This document shows, in pieces, positions 15,634 to 26,400 of a stretch of DNA of 64,000 nt (within the stretch, counting starts at the first letter, position 1; the number at the start of each line of letters is the position of its first letter). Origin of the DNA: Gemmatimonadota bacterium (GTDB lineage: Bacteria > Gemmatimonadota > Gemmatimonadetes > Longimicrobiales > Gaopeijiaceae); NCBI GenBank assembly GCA_022826005.1, contig JAJDVT010000011.1:1-64000 (forward strand), written 5' to 3'. The notes under the pieces are model-generated. The model saw only the letters and a program-made list of their open reading frames with translations. It did not search any database and was not told the DNA's origin. Made by a program: the position numbers and the translations under genes.

Positions 15634-17430
15634 TCAACCCGGCGCCTGGACGCGAACGGTCACGATGTCCGTGTCGTGATACTGCTGGTGGCGTACCGAC
15701 GACGCGAGGTGCCGCAGTAGACGCAGCGAGACTTCCCGCTCGATGGCGGATTCGTCGGTGTCTTCGCCGGCCAGGGCGATCCGGTCCTGCAGGTTCTCGT
15801 CCCTTGGCGCAACGATGAATTCGAGTACGGCGCTGTCCTTTTCCTTCTTTGCGACGAGCAGCAGGCGCCGGCCCTTCTCCTTCTGCGTGGCGAGCGGCAG
15901 GTGCCGGCCCCTCTCCGTCTGTCCGGGTGCCTCCTCCCCCCCTTGATCCTGCCGGGCGAGCGTGAGCAGCGCCTCCTCGGCGGCCGCACCGAGGCGTTCG
16001 GCCATCGCGGAATCCCAGCCGCCGCGCGACACGAAATCTCCAAGGAAGTCCCGGATCCGCGGCAGCTCCGACAGGTCGAAGTTCGTTTCGAAGCGGCTCG
16101 GGCGCGCCTCCGTCAAGCGGAGGAAGAGAGTCATCAGGATCGCGGCGAAACCGTCGGCGTTCATCCCGTTGGCCAGCAGGCCGCCCGCGAACGCGGATAC
16201 CTGCTCCGGGAAGATCAGGCCGTACTGGAAGCCGATCCCGGTCAGGACCGCGATTCCGACGACCATGCCCTCGCGAAAGTCCAGCCCGCCCTGCAGTACG
16301 ATCTTGAGGCCGATCGCGAAGAGCATCGCCAGGAGGACCACCAGGTAGCCCGCGAATACCGGATCCGGAATCGCGAGAATCACGGCGAGCAGCTTGGGCA
16401 GGAAGACGAAGGCGATGAACGCCCCGCCGGCAACGACCCCGACGGCGCGCGCCGCGACACCGGTGAGTTCGGTGAGCGACACGCTCAGCGTGGTGGCGCT
16501 GCCCGGGACCGTTCCCGCGAGCCCGGCCAGCAGGTTGCCCACGCCATCGACGGCCACGGCGCCCTGGACGGCCCGAAAGTCCACCGCTCGTTCGCGCCGC
16601 CAGGATGCGCGCTGAATCGCGACCGCGCTGCTCATGGTGCGAATGGCCGCGATCACCGCCACGAGCAGGAATGAGGGAAGAATGGTCCAGAACGCGGGCC
16701 CGAAGTCGCGGGCGAGGCCGGGCGGCCGGGGCTGGGGGAGGCTGATCCAGGGAGCTGCCGCGACGCGCTCCAGATCGTAGAGGCCGAAGAATCCGGCGAT
16801 GGCGGAGCCGATGACGACACCGATGATCGGGGCCCAGAGACGCAGGGCTCCCGTGGCCCGCAGGGCGAAGCCGCCGATGACCACGACCGTGATGAAGAAC
16901 CCGGAGAGCACGCCTGCCGGGGAAGTGCCGCCGGGTGGGCCGGCGAGCATCCCGGACACCGCCGGCATGACCGTGATCGGGATGAGCATGAGCACCGTAC
17001 CGGAGACGGTGGGCGTGAGGATGCGCTGGAAGAGGGACAGCCGCCAGGAAAGCGCGACCGGCACCAGTGCGGAGACGGCGACCAGGGTGGCGAGCGTCGC
17101 CGGGCCGCTCTGGGTGAGCGCGCTGATGCAGGCGGGGATGAAGGCCCCGGAGGTGCCCATGACCATGACGTGCCCGGCGCCTATCCGGCCGGCCCGAGCC
17201 GCCTGCAGCATGGTGGTCAGGCCGCAGATCGCGACCGAGGCGAGGACGGCCCACAACACGTACGCCTCCGAAGCGCCGGCTGCCCGCATCACCACGGTCG
17301 GGATCAGCATGACCGCCGCGATGTTCAGCACCGCGAGCTGCAGGCCGATCCCGAGGGCGAGCGCGGGAGGCGGCGTCTCGTCGGGCTGGTAGCGAACGCG
17401 GGACTCGCGCGCGTGGTTTTTCACGCTCAC
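15634..17430 (-). CDS. NCS2-type xanthine/uracil permease with C-terminal cytoplasmic domain
   Basis: 598 residues. The first ~450 form a 12-14 TM nucleobase:cation symporter-2 (SLC23) transporter; visible are GIGLQLAVLNIAAVMLIPT, GAGHVMVMGTSGAFIPAC and the second-repeat segment AGTVPGSATTLSVSLTELTG. Residues ~460-598 are a soluble domain (ERLGAAAEEALLTLA, LLLVAKKEKDSAVLEFIVA, HLASSVRHQQYHDTDIVTV) that resembles an HATPase/anti-sigma-like fold; that resemblance is a judgement by eye. The GTG start overlaps the PKS stop (GTGA), so it is translated with the PKS. Substrate may be a purine or pyrimidine, or here possibly something linked to the PKS product. Confidence 0.87.
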   Translation of the reverse strand: MSVKNHARESRVRYQPDETPPPALALGIGLQLAVLNIAAVMLIPTVVMRAAGASEAYVLWAVLASVAICGLTTMLQAARAGRIGAGHVMVMGTSGAFIPACISALTQSGPATLATLVAVSALVPVALSWRLSLFQRILTPTVSGTVLMLIPITVMPAVSGMLAGPPGGTSPAGVLSGFFITVVVIGGFALRATGALRLWAPIIGVVIGSAIAGFFGLYDLERVAAAPWISLPQPRPPGLARDFGPAFWTILPSFLLVAVIAAIRTMSSAVAIQRASWRRERAVDFRAVQGAVAVDGVGNLLAGLAGTVPGSATTLSVSLTELTGVAARAVGVVAGGAFIAFVFLPKLLAVILAIPDPVFAGYLVVLLAMLFAIGLKIVLQGGLDFREGMVVGIAVLTGIGFQYGLIFPEQVSAFAGGLLANGMNADGFAAILMTLFLRLTEARPSRFETNFDLSELPRIRDFLGDFVSRGGWDSAMAERLGAAAEEALLTLARQDQGGEEAPGQTERGRHLPLATQKEKGRRLLLVAKKEKDSAVLEFIVAPRDENLQDRIALAGEDTDESAIEREVSLRLLRHLASSVRHQQYHDTDIVTVRVQAPG

Positions 17431-20400
17431 GGGGCCGCGTCGAACCAGTGGCGCCTTCGCTGGAACGGGTAGCCGGGCAATGAGATTCGGCGCCGCTCCT
17501 CGCCCGCGAACAATCCCGCGAACGAGACGGGAAGTCCGGCCTCGTACGCGCTCGCCACCGCTTCGGCGAATCCGATGTCCCCGTGCCTGGCCGCCTCCGG
17601 CCAGTCGCGGAGCGGCACGGGGCCCAAGGCAGCCTGCGGCCCGATCTCCAGCACGAGATCCACGCCCAGATCCGCGAGGGCGCGGGGGTGTCGAGGGCGA
17701 CTCTCGGGCTGGCGCGCCTGCTCACGCCAGTACGATCCGTCGAGCATCCGGTCGGGCGGGAGCAGCCGGCCCGTCACCTGGCTCAGCATCCTGACCGATG
17801 GAGGGGAGGCGGGAATCTCCGCACACGCGGCCCCAAAGGCGTCAAGAGCGTCGTCCGCCGGGCCGTGGTCGCCGTTCCGGGGTGCCCCGGTGCCAGCCGC
17901 GTTCCCAGCCGCCGCCAGCATCCCGCGAGCGGCCGCGAGGCGCAGTCCGTCTTCGAGTTCGAACACCCCCGCGCACCAGGCCGCGGCCAATTCCCCGAGT
18001 CCGTGCCCCGCCACCACGCTGGGCCGGACCCCGACACCGGACCACATCGCCGTGAGCGCGCACTCGATGGCGAAGATCGCCGGCTGCGCCCAGGCAGGAT
18101 CGCGCAAGGCGGACGCGGCGGCGGCACGGCCGAAGATCGCGTCCAACAGCGAGATGTTGCCGTTGCCGCGTTCGTCGTTCAGCACCGCGTCACAGCGGTC
18201 GAGAACGGCGCGCACGACGGGTTCGGTTTCGTAAAGACGCTCAGCCATCTCCGTCCGTTCGCCACCCACGCCGGCGTAGACGAAGGCCACCTTCGGCGCG
18301 GTCCCGGAATCCCGTGCCGCCCTGGCGCTGCCCGGTCGATCGCCTTCCGCGACCGCCCGCAGTCCGGCCAACAACGAGTTGGCGTCGTGGAACGCCACCC
18401 CGGCCCGGTGCCCGAAGTGGCCGCGGCCCACGCCCACCGTCCAGGCCATGTCCGCGAGCAGTGAGTCCGCGGGTGCGCCCGGAGTCGCAAGGATCCCGGC
18501 CTGCCGGTCTAGCCATCCGAGGTACCGTTCCGCGAGCTCACGCATGGCAGCCTCCGATTTGCCGGACAGGGGAAGGATTCGGGCGGTACGAGGCTGGAAG
18601 TCGCCCGCCGCGGGCTGCAAGTCCGCCACCGGATCCATGAGCGGAATGACGACGGTCCGGGCCGATCCCGGGGCCTGCAGGACGGGCGCCGGCGCCGACC
18701 CTCCGCCGTCGGCTGCAGTGGAGTCGTCGGCCGGGGGACCGTAGCCCTCGAGCACGACATGCGCGTTGGTACCGGAGATGCCGAAGGCGCTCACACCGGC
18801 GCGGGGCGGCTGTCCTGGCCGCCGTGGCCAGTCCACCGAATCCGCCGTGACCTGCACCGGAAGCCCATCCCAGTCCAGGTGTGGCGTCGGATTGCGGAAA
18901 TGCAGCTGTTTCGGGATCAGACCGCGCTTCATGGCGAGAATCACCTTGATCAGCGCGGCGACCCCGGCGGCCGACTCCAGGTGGCCGATGTTGGTCTTCA
19001 CGGATCCGATCAGGAGCGGTTGGTCCTGCTCGCGTCCCCGTCCGTAGACAGCCGCCGCGGCCTGCACCTCGATCGGGTCGCCCAGCGCGGAGCCGGCTCC
19101 GTGTGCTTCCAGAAAGTCGACCTGGCCGGGCAGGACACCCCCGCGGTCGAGCGCCTCCTCGATCACCCGCTGCTGTGCTCGGCCATTCGGCACCGTCGGC
19201 CCGGCGGTTGCCCCGTTCTGGTTGACGGCGGAGCCCCGGACCACCCCCCAGATGCGGTCGCCGTCGGCTTCGGCCTCGCCCAGCCGCTTCAGGACGAGCA
19301 TGCCGCAACCCTCGCTGCGCACGAAGCCGTCCGCCGAAGCATCGAAGGTCTTGCACCGGCCTTCCGGCGACAGCATCCGCAGTCCGGCCATCTCGCGGGT
19401 CAGCCCGGGCGAGAAGATCGCGTTCACGCCCCCGACCAGGGCCAGGTCGACTTCACCCTGCCGCAGCGCCCCCACAGCGTGGTGCACGGCGACAAGCGAC
19501 GCCGCGCAGTTGAGAACAACCGGCATCGTCGGTCCCATCAGCCCCAGCTTGAAGGCGACTCCGCCGAGCGCCATGCTTCCGGCCGTGCCCAGGTAGTTGA
19601 TGCCGTCGAGGCCGTCCATCATCAGGTCGCGGTACTCGCTGGCCGCGATGCCGGCATACACGCCCGTGCTGCTGCCTCGCAAACCTTCGGGATCCATTCC
19701 CGCATCCTCGAGAGCCTGCCAGGTCGTTTCGAGCAGGAGGCGCTGTTGCGGGTCCATCGTCCTCGCCCCGATCGGCGTCATGCCGAAAAAGTGTGCGTCG
19801 AATCGGTCGATTCCTTCGACGAACCCGCCGCGGCGGGAGACCGGGTCTTCGTCGGCGGGATCCCCCGAGACACCGTGCCAGGGTCCGGATCCGGGCCTCC
19901 CATCGGTTACCGCGTCCTCGCCGGTTTCGAGCAGGCTCCAGAACGCATCCAGGTCCGGTGCACCAGGGAAGCGGCACGCCATGCCGACGATCGCGATGCC
20001 GTCTTCATCTTGCCGAACGGTCGGCTGCGATTCCGTGGCGGCAGGTTGTGGCTCGTCGACGGATGCGTCGTCCTCCTCGGCCAGGGCGATCGTCAGGTGG
20101 CCGGCCAGCGATGCGATGTCCGGATAGTCGAAGACGATGGTGTTGGGCGCTGTGTACTCGCCGGCAAAGACACGGTTCAACCGGTTGCGGAGCTCCACCG
20201 CCACCAGTGAGTCCATACCGAGATCGAAGAATCCGACCGCGGGGGCCGGAGCCGCCGGAAGCCGCAACACCGCCTGTATTTCCCGCTGCAGAAACGACAC
20301 GAGCAGTTCCTCGCGTGCCGCGGGCGGCGCGCTCCGCAGCGCGGCGAGCACGTCGTCGGTGGACTCCGCCGATTCGTCCGCAGGATCCTGATCTGCAGAC

Positions 20401-23400
20401 ACCAGGTCATCGAAGAGGGGGTGGCGGTTCCCCAGGGTATCCCCGAACACCGGCCAGTCCACGGCCAGCACGACCGACGTCGCGCCGTCCTCCCGCAGCA
20501 GCCGGTCGAGGGCCATGAAACCCTGTTCCGGGCTGAACCAGCCCGTTCCGGAAACCTCCCGCCGCCCGGCGATCCGCGCGCGCTGCTCCTCGGCCTCGCC
20601 GATTCCCGACCAGGCTCCCCAGGCGATGGCCTGCCCCGGCAACCCCAGCGCCCGCCGGTGCACGGCAAGCTGATCGAGGAAGGCGTTGGCCGCCGCGTGG
20701 TTGGCCTGTCCCGGGTTGCCCAGAACCCCGGCCACGCTGGAGAACAGCACGAACATGTCCAGATCGTGTTCCGCCGTCGCGCGGTGCAGGTGCCAGGCCC
20801 CCAGCATCTTCGGCCACAGCACGGTCTCGAAGCTATCCCAGCTCTGGTTCCCCAGGGCGGCGTCCGACAGCACGCCGACGCTGTGGATCACGCCGGCGAG
20901 CGGCGGCAGGGATCCGTCCATCCGGTCCAGCATGGCATCCAGCGCGGCGGTGTCCGTCACGTCCGCGATCTCGACCTCGATCCTGAACCCGCGGGCACGC
21001 AGCGACTCGATCGCCTTTTCCGCCGCCTGGTCCGGTGCCCGGCGACCGTTCAGCACGACCGATCCCGCGCCGCGCTCAGCCAGCCACTCGGCGAGTGCGA
21101 GGCCGATTCCGCCCAGCCCGCCCGTCACCAGATAGGTTCCGTCCCGCCGGAGCCGGCCCGCCGCGATGGGAGGCGTCGTCAGCACGATCTTGCCGATGTG
21201 CCGGGCCGCGCGCATGTAGGCCATCGCGGCGCTTGTTTCGGCCATTGGCCATATGGTGTGCCTGAGCGGTGCGAGGCCGCCGGTTGCGACGCGCGCCAGC
21301 ACGTCTGTCAGGGCCGCACCCGGACCCGCCGGATCCTGTTCCTTCAGGGTGTAGAGATCGAGGATGGCGTAGGCGACATCCGGCCGCAGAGCCGCCATCT
21401 CGCCCTCGGTGAGGATGTCCCGCCTGGCAAGTTCCACGAACCGGCCGCCCTGCGCGAGGCAGGACAGGCTCGCCTCGATGAAGCCTTCTCCCGTCAGGCT
21501 GTTCAGCACGACATCGACCCCGGCGCCGCCCGTGCTGTCGAGTATTTCCTGCCCGAACCGGGTCGAGCGGCTGTCGTACACGTGCTCGACGCCGTGCGAG
21601 CGGAGATAGTCCCTCTTGCGCGCGCTCGCCGTGGCGAAGACCTCCGCGCCCGCTGCCTGGGCCAACTGGATGGCCGCGAGCCCGACGCCGCCCGCGCCGG
21701 CATGAACCAGGACGCGGTCCCCGGCCTTCAGCCCGGCGAGCTCGTAGGACAGCACGCACGTCACGAAGACCGAGGGGATCGTGGCGAGCGCTGTCGCCGA
21801 CACGCCGGCCGGCGCGAGCGCGACCAGTTCCTCCCGCGTCACCACCTCCGGCCCGAAGGTGCCGAACGCGAATCCGGCCACGCGGTCGCCCACCGCGACG
21901 GAGGTCACGTCCGAACCGACCTCGACGATCCGGCCGCAGAACTCCTCGCCGAGCATTCCCTCTTCCTCGACCAGGCCCATGGCCCGGAACACGTCCAGGA
22001 AGTTGAGTCCGCAGGCCTCCACCGCTGCGCGCACCTCATTCGGCTCCAGGGTTCGCGGCGGCAGCGAATGCACCCGCAGGGTCTCGATGGCCCCTCCCTC
22101 GTCGGGCGCCAGCACCCAGTCGGCCTCCTCCGGCAGGGCAAGGCGCGGTACGCCATCGCCCGTCCGGACGAGCCGGGCCACCTGGCGGTGCCCCTGGCGA
22201 TACGCGATGTGGTTCTCCGAGTCCGGGAACAGCAACTCATCCGTGAGGGCTTCCGGCGCGCCCGCCGCCTCGGGGTCGAGATCGAGCATCCGCGGCTGCA
22301 GCTCGGGCGCCTCCCGCGCCACCACCCTGCCGAATCCCCAGAGAGCGGCGCCGGCCAGTCGCCCGGTCCGTTCCCGCTCGAGCACCTGCGCGCCCCGGGT
22401 GACGAACCACAGTCCCTTCTCGGGCTCGACGTCCGCGTCCGCGATGCCCTGCACAAGCGCCAGCGCGCTTGCCGCCCCCCGCTTCGCATCCGCAGCGATG
22501 TTCGCGGTCGTCGCCTCGGGACCGTGGCCGTCCTGTGCGACGAGGTGGACCACGCCCGCCAGCGGGACATCGGCGGGCAGGCCTTCGAGGAGCGATTGCC
22601 ACGACTCGCGCCGTTCCATCTCGACCGATGCCGCAACGATTCCGGCTTCGCTCTCCCCGGCCGACAGCCCGGCCTGCGGATCGACCCCTGCCAACACCAC
22701 CCGCTGGTTCAGCGCCGCCAGTTGTGCCGCCACCTCCGCGGCCACGCCGCCCCGGTCACCGGCCAGAACCCAAACGCCCTCCGGCAAGTCGATCTCGGCC
22801 GGCCCCTGCGCCACGATCACCCCCCGGTCCGGCAGACCGGCCACTTCCTGCCGGTCCAGACCGAGAACCTCCGACTGCACGAACCCCGAGTCGGCGAGCG
22901 CCCGGCGCCATACCGCGGGCCCCGCGAGGGCGTGGTTCGGGCGGTAGCGGTCGGCGAAGCGCCACCAGCCGTCCAGCTGTCCGAATATCAGATCCATCCA
23001 GCCTCTGCCGCGCTGGTTTTCGAGGGCCACCAGCAGCCCCGATGGCGCGAGGAGCGCCCGGCAGCGGGCGAGCGTCTCGTCCAGATGGCGCGTGGCGTGC
23101 AGGACGTTGGCCGCGATGACCAGGTCGTAGCCGTGGGCCTCGAAGCCCTGGTCCACGGGGTCCTTCTCGATGTCCAGCACCCGGTAGTCGATCGAGGTGT
23201 CCCCGGTGCTGAAGCGCGTCTCCGCCTCCGCGAAGAAGCCCGCGGAGATGTCGGTGTACGCATAGCTGAAGCCTCCCGCCGGAAGCTCGGGCAGGACGTA
23301 TTCGGTCGCCGAGCCGATACCGGCGCCCACCTCCAGCACCCGCAGCTGCCGGCCCGCCGGCAATTCGTCGACGAGCGTGCGGACGACCTCGCCCAGCATG

Positions 23401-26400
23401 CCGTTCGCCGCCCGCCAGGCCGGCGCCCGCCGGTAGAGATCGACAGCGTTGGGCTCCGCATCCCCGAACAGCAGCGCCAGCGTATCCTCGTTGCCGCGAA
23501 GCACCTCGGGGAGTGCGCCCGCACAGCGCCGGAACAGCCCGATCTCGTTCGTGGCGTGCGGGAAGCGCTGCATCACCCCGGTCAGAAACCCTTCGGAGTC
23601 GAGCGGCATGTCATCCGGCAACGGGTCTTCGGCTCCCACCGCTACCACGAAGCCTTCCGCGTTCGCTTGCAACACCCCCGACCGCGCCAGAATCTCGAGC
23701 ATGCGCCGCAGCAGGTGCACGTGCTCGGGCAGAACCTCAAGCCGCTCGCGCAGCTCTTCCGGATCCACCGCCGCGCCTGCCCTGCGCTCCCACCCCAGCG
23801 CTTCCAGCGCCGACAGCGCGTAGCACCACGACACCCGCTCCATGTCCTCCTGCAGACCGGTCTCGTCTTCGACTTTGACTCCCTCGATGGCCAGATACCG
23901 GGAGAACGGCCGGGAACGGGCCGCCGCCGCCGCCGGAGCCGGGAGGAAATCCGCCGCCAGAATGCCCGGTGGCAGGGCCCGGTCACGCCAGACGACCTCG
24001 TAGAGCAGCTCCTCCACGCCCTCCGCCGCGGGGAGCAGCGCACTCCGCGTCGCCCGCTTCACCGTGTACCCGTTCAGCGTGCCGATCGGAGATCCGTCGA
24101 GGTCGCACAGGGTGATGTCCGCGCTCAGCACTTCCGGTGGTTCGGCGCCCGCGCTGTCCGGCGCCTCCCTCATGCGGACATGGCAGAGCAGGCGTTCAGG
24201 CAGCCGCTCCGGCACCGAGAGCTGCTCCCATCCGAAGGGCAGATAGGTGACATCCTCGTCGGATCCGAACGTGTCGCGGGCGGCGCCCATCACCTGAAAG
24301 CAGCCGTCCAGAACGAGGGGGTGAAACGCGAGCCCGCCGGTGTCCGCCGAGTCCGGCAGCGATACCTCGGCCAGGGCCTCGCCCGGCCCGGCCCGGAGCG
24401 CCTCCAGGGTGCGGAAGGAGGGGCCGAGATCGATCCCGACCTCCGCCTTGGCGCGGTAATAGGCCGGGAGATCGACCGGTGCCAGATCGGACCTGAGCCG
24501 TGCGAGATCCGGCGTCGCGCCGGTCGGCGGCAGATCCGCACCGGCATCCGTCGCCACCCGGCCCTCCGCGTGCAGCGTCCACTCGTCGTCGGCCGCTCCC
24601 CGGCTCAGAATCCGGACGCGGCGCGACCCGTCCTCTTCGGCTCCATCCACCAGCAACTGGAGCCGGCGCCCTTCCTCCCCGCTTCCGTCGCCATCCCCGC
24701 TCTCCGCCGGGAAGACAAGCGCGCTGCGCATCTGGAAGTCCCCGACGACCGCCGGGCCCGAGTTCTCGACCGTGCAGGCCGATGCCGCCATGGCGCCGAA
24801 GAGCGCGCCGGGCGCCACCACCCGGTCGAACACGCGGTGGTCGCCGAGCCATGCCGGGTCGGACGGATACAATTCGGTGTCGAAACTGATCTCACCGCTG
24901 GCGGACTCGTGGCGGCTGCCGAGGAGCGGGTGATCGGCGCTCGAGCGCCTCCGCCTGGGTGCGTCGATCCAGTGGCGGTCACGGCGGAACGGATAACCCG
25001 GCAGCGCGATTCTGCGTCGTGACTCGCCGGCGAAGAGCCCCTCGAAGCGCAGCGGCAGCCCCGCCTCGTACGCGCCCGCGACCGCCGCGAAGAAGGCGTC
25101 CTCGGCCTCCGTCACCGTAACCTTGCGTCCGGGCCGCATGAGGCTCGAGAGCGCGACGGGCGCCTCGGGCGCCCCCGCCGAATCGGGCCAGGCGAGCGTG
25201 GTCATCGGCCCGAGCACCGAGTGCGGACCGATCTCCACGACCGCGTTCACCCCCAGCTCCGCCAGCGTCTCGACGCAGGCGCGAAACGCCACCGGCGCGC
25301 GCATCTGCCGCCGCCAGTACGCCGCATCCAGCGCCTCGCCCGCAGCGACCGTCCGCCCGTCGAGGTTGCTGACGAAGGGAAGCTTCGGCGGGGCATAGGA
25401 CAGGCGCGAGAGCGCTTCCTCCAGATCGTCCAGCGCCGGCTCGATCATGGCGCTGTGATAGGCGGGACTCTTGCGCAGGCGCGCCACCCGAAGCCCGTCC
25501 GCCTCCAGACGCTCCAGCAACGCGGAGACCTCCGCCGCCGGACCGCTGATGACCTGGTGCGCGCCGTTGTCGGCGGCGATACAGAGGCCGATTCCCCCGG
25601 AGGCCGCATTGTGCTCTTCCAGCGCCTCCGCGACGTGGCCGGCCGGTGCGAACACCGCCCCCATCGCTCCTTCGCCGGGCAGGGCGCCGACCAGCTCGCC
25701 CCGCACCGCCGCCAGCCGCAAGCCATCCTCCAGGCCGAACACGCCCGCGGTGTGGGCCGCCGCGATCTCGCCCAGACTGTGTCCCAGCACCACGTCCGGC
25801 CGGATGCCGAGGCTCGACCAGAGCGCCGCAAGGGCGCATTCGAGCGCGTAGATCGCCGGCTGCTTCCACTGCGGATCGTCCAGGTCTCCCACGGCGGCGG
25901 GACGGCCGAACATCACGTCGAGCAGCGAGGCGTCACGCTCCTGCCTGAGCAATTCGTCGCACCGGTCGAGCACCGCGCGCACCACCGGCTCGCTGGCATG
26001 GAGCGACGCCCCCATGCCGGGCCACTGGCTGGCCTGTCCGGCGTACGCGAACGCGACGGTCGCCGCCCCGCGCGACGGCGTCCCCCCGTCCGCCTCGGCG
26101 ACCTTCCGCAACCCCTCACGCAACGAAGCGGCGTCCCGGAAGACCACCCCGGCCCGGTGGTCGAAGTGGCTGCGCCCCATACCCGCCGTCCACGCCATGT
26201 CCGCGAGCAGCGGGTCACGGGCACCGTCCCCGGCGGGACCCTTCCCGACCCCTTCGTCGACCCAGCCGAGATACCGTTCAGCCAGCTCGCGGAGCGCCTC
26301 GTCGGACCTGCCGGAAAGCGGCAGGATGCGGGTCACGCGCGCGGCAAGTTCCTCCTCCCGGGGCGCGGGCAAAGCCGCCCCATCCGTCCCGTCCTCCGCC

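Noticed and set aside
20697..20699. PKS ketoreductase inactivated by Tyr-to-His in the GQANxAAANAF motif
   Set aside because: I recall His at this position in other bacterial PKS sequences of this subclass, and the NADPH motif and other residues are intact, so loss of activity cannot be claimed.
20421..25022. A 1533-codon open frame on the + strand opposite the PKS
   Set aside because: Arg/His/Gln-rich sequence with no domain; it exists because stop codons are rare in this GC-rich antisense frame. The PKS on the other strand has every expected motif.
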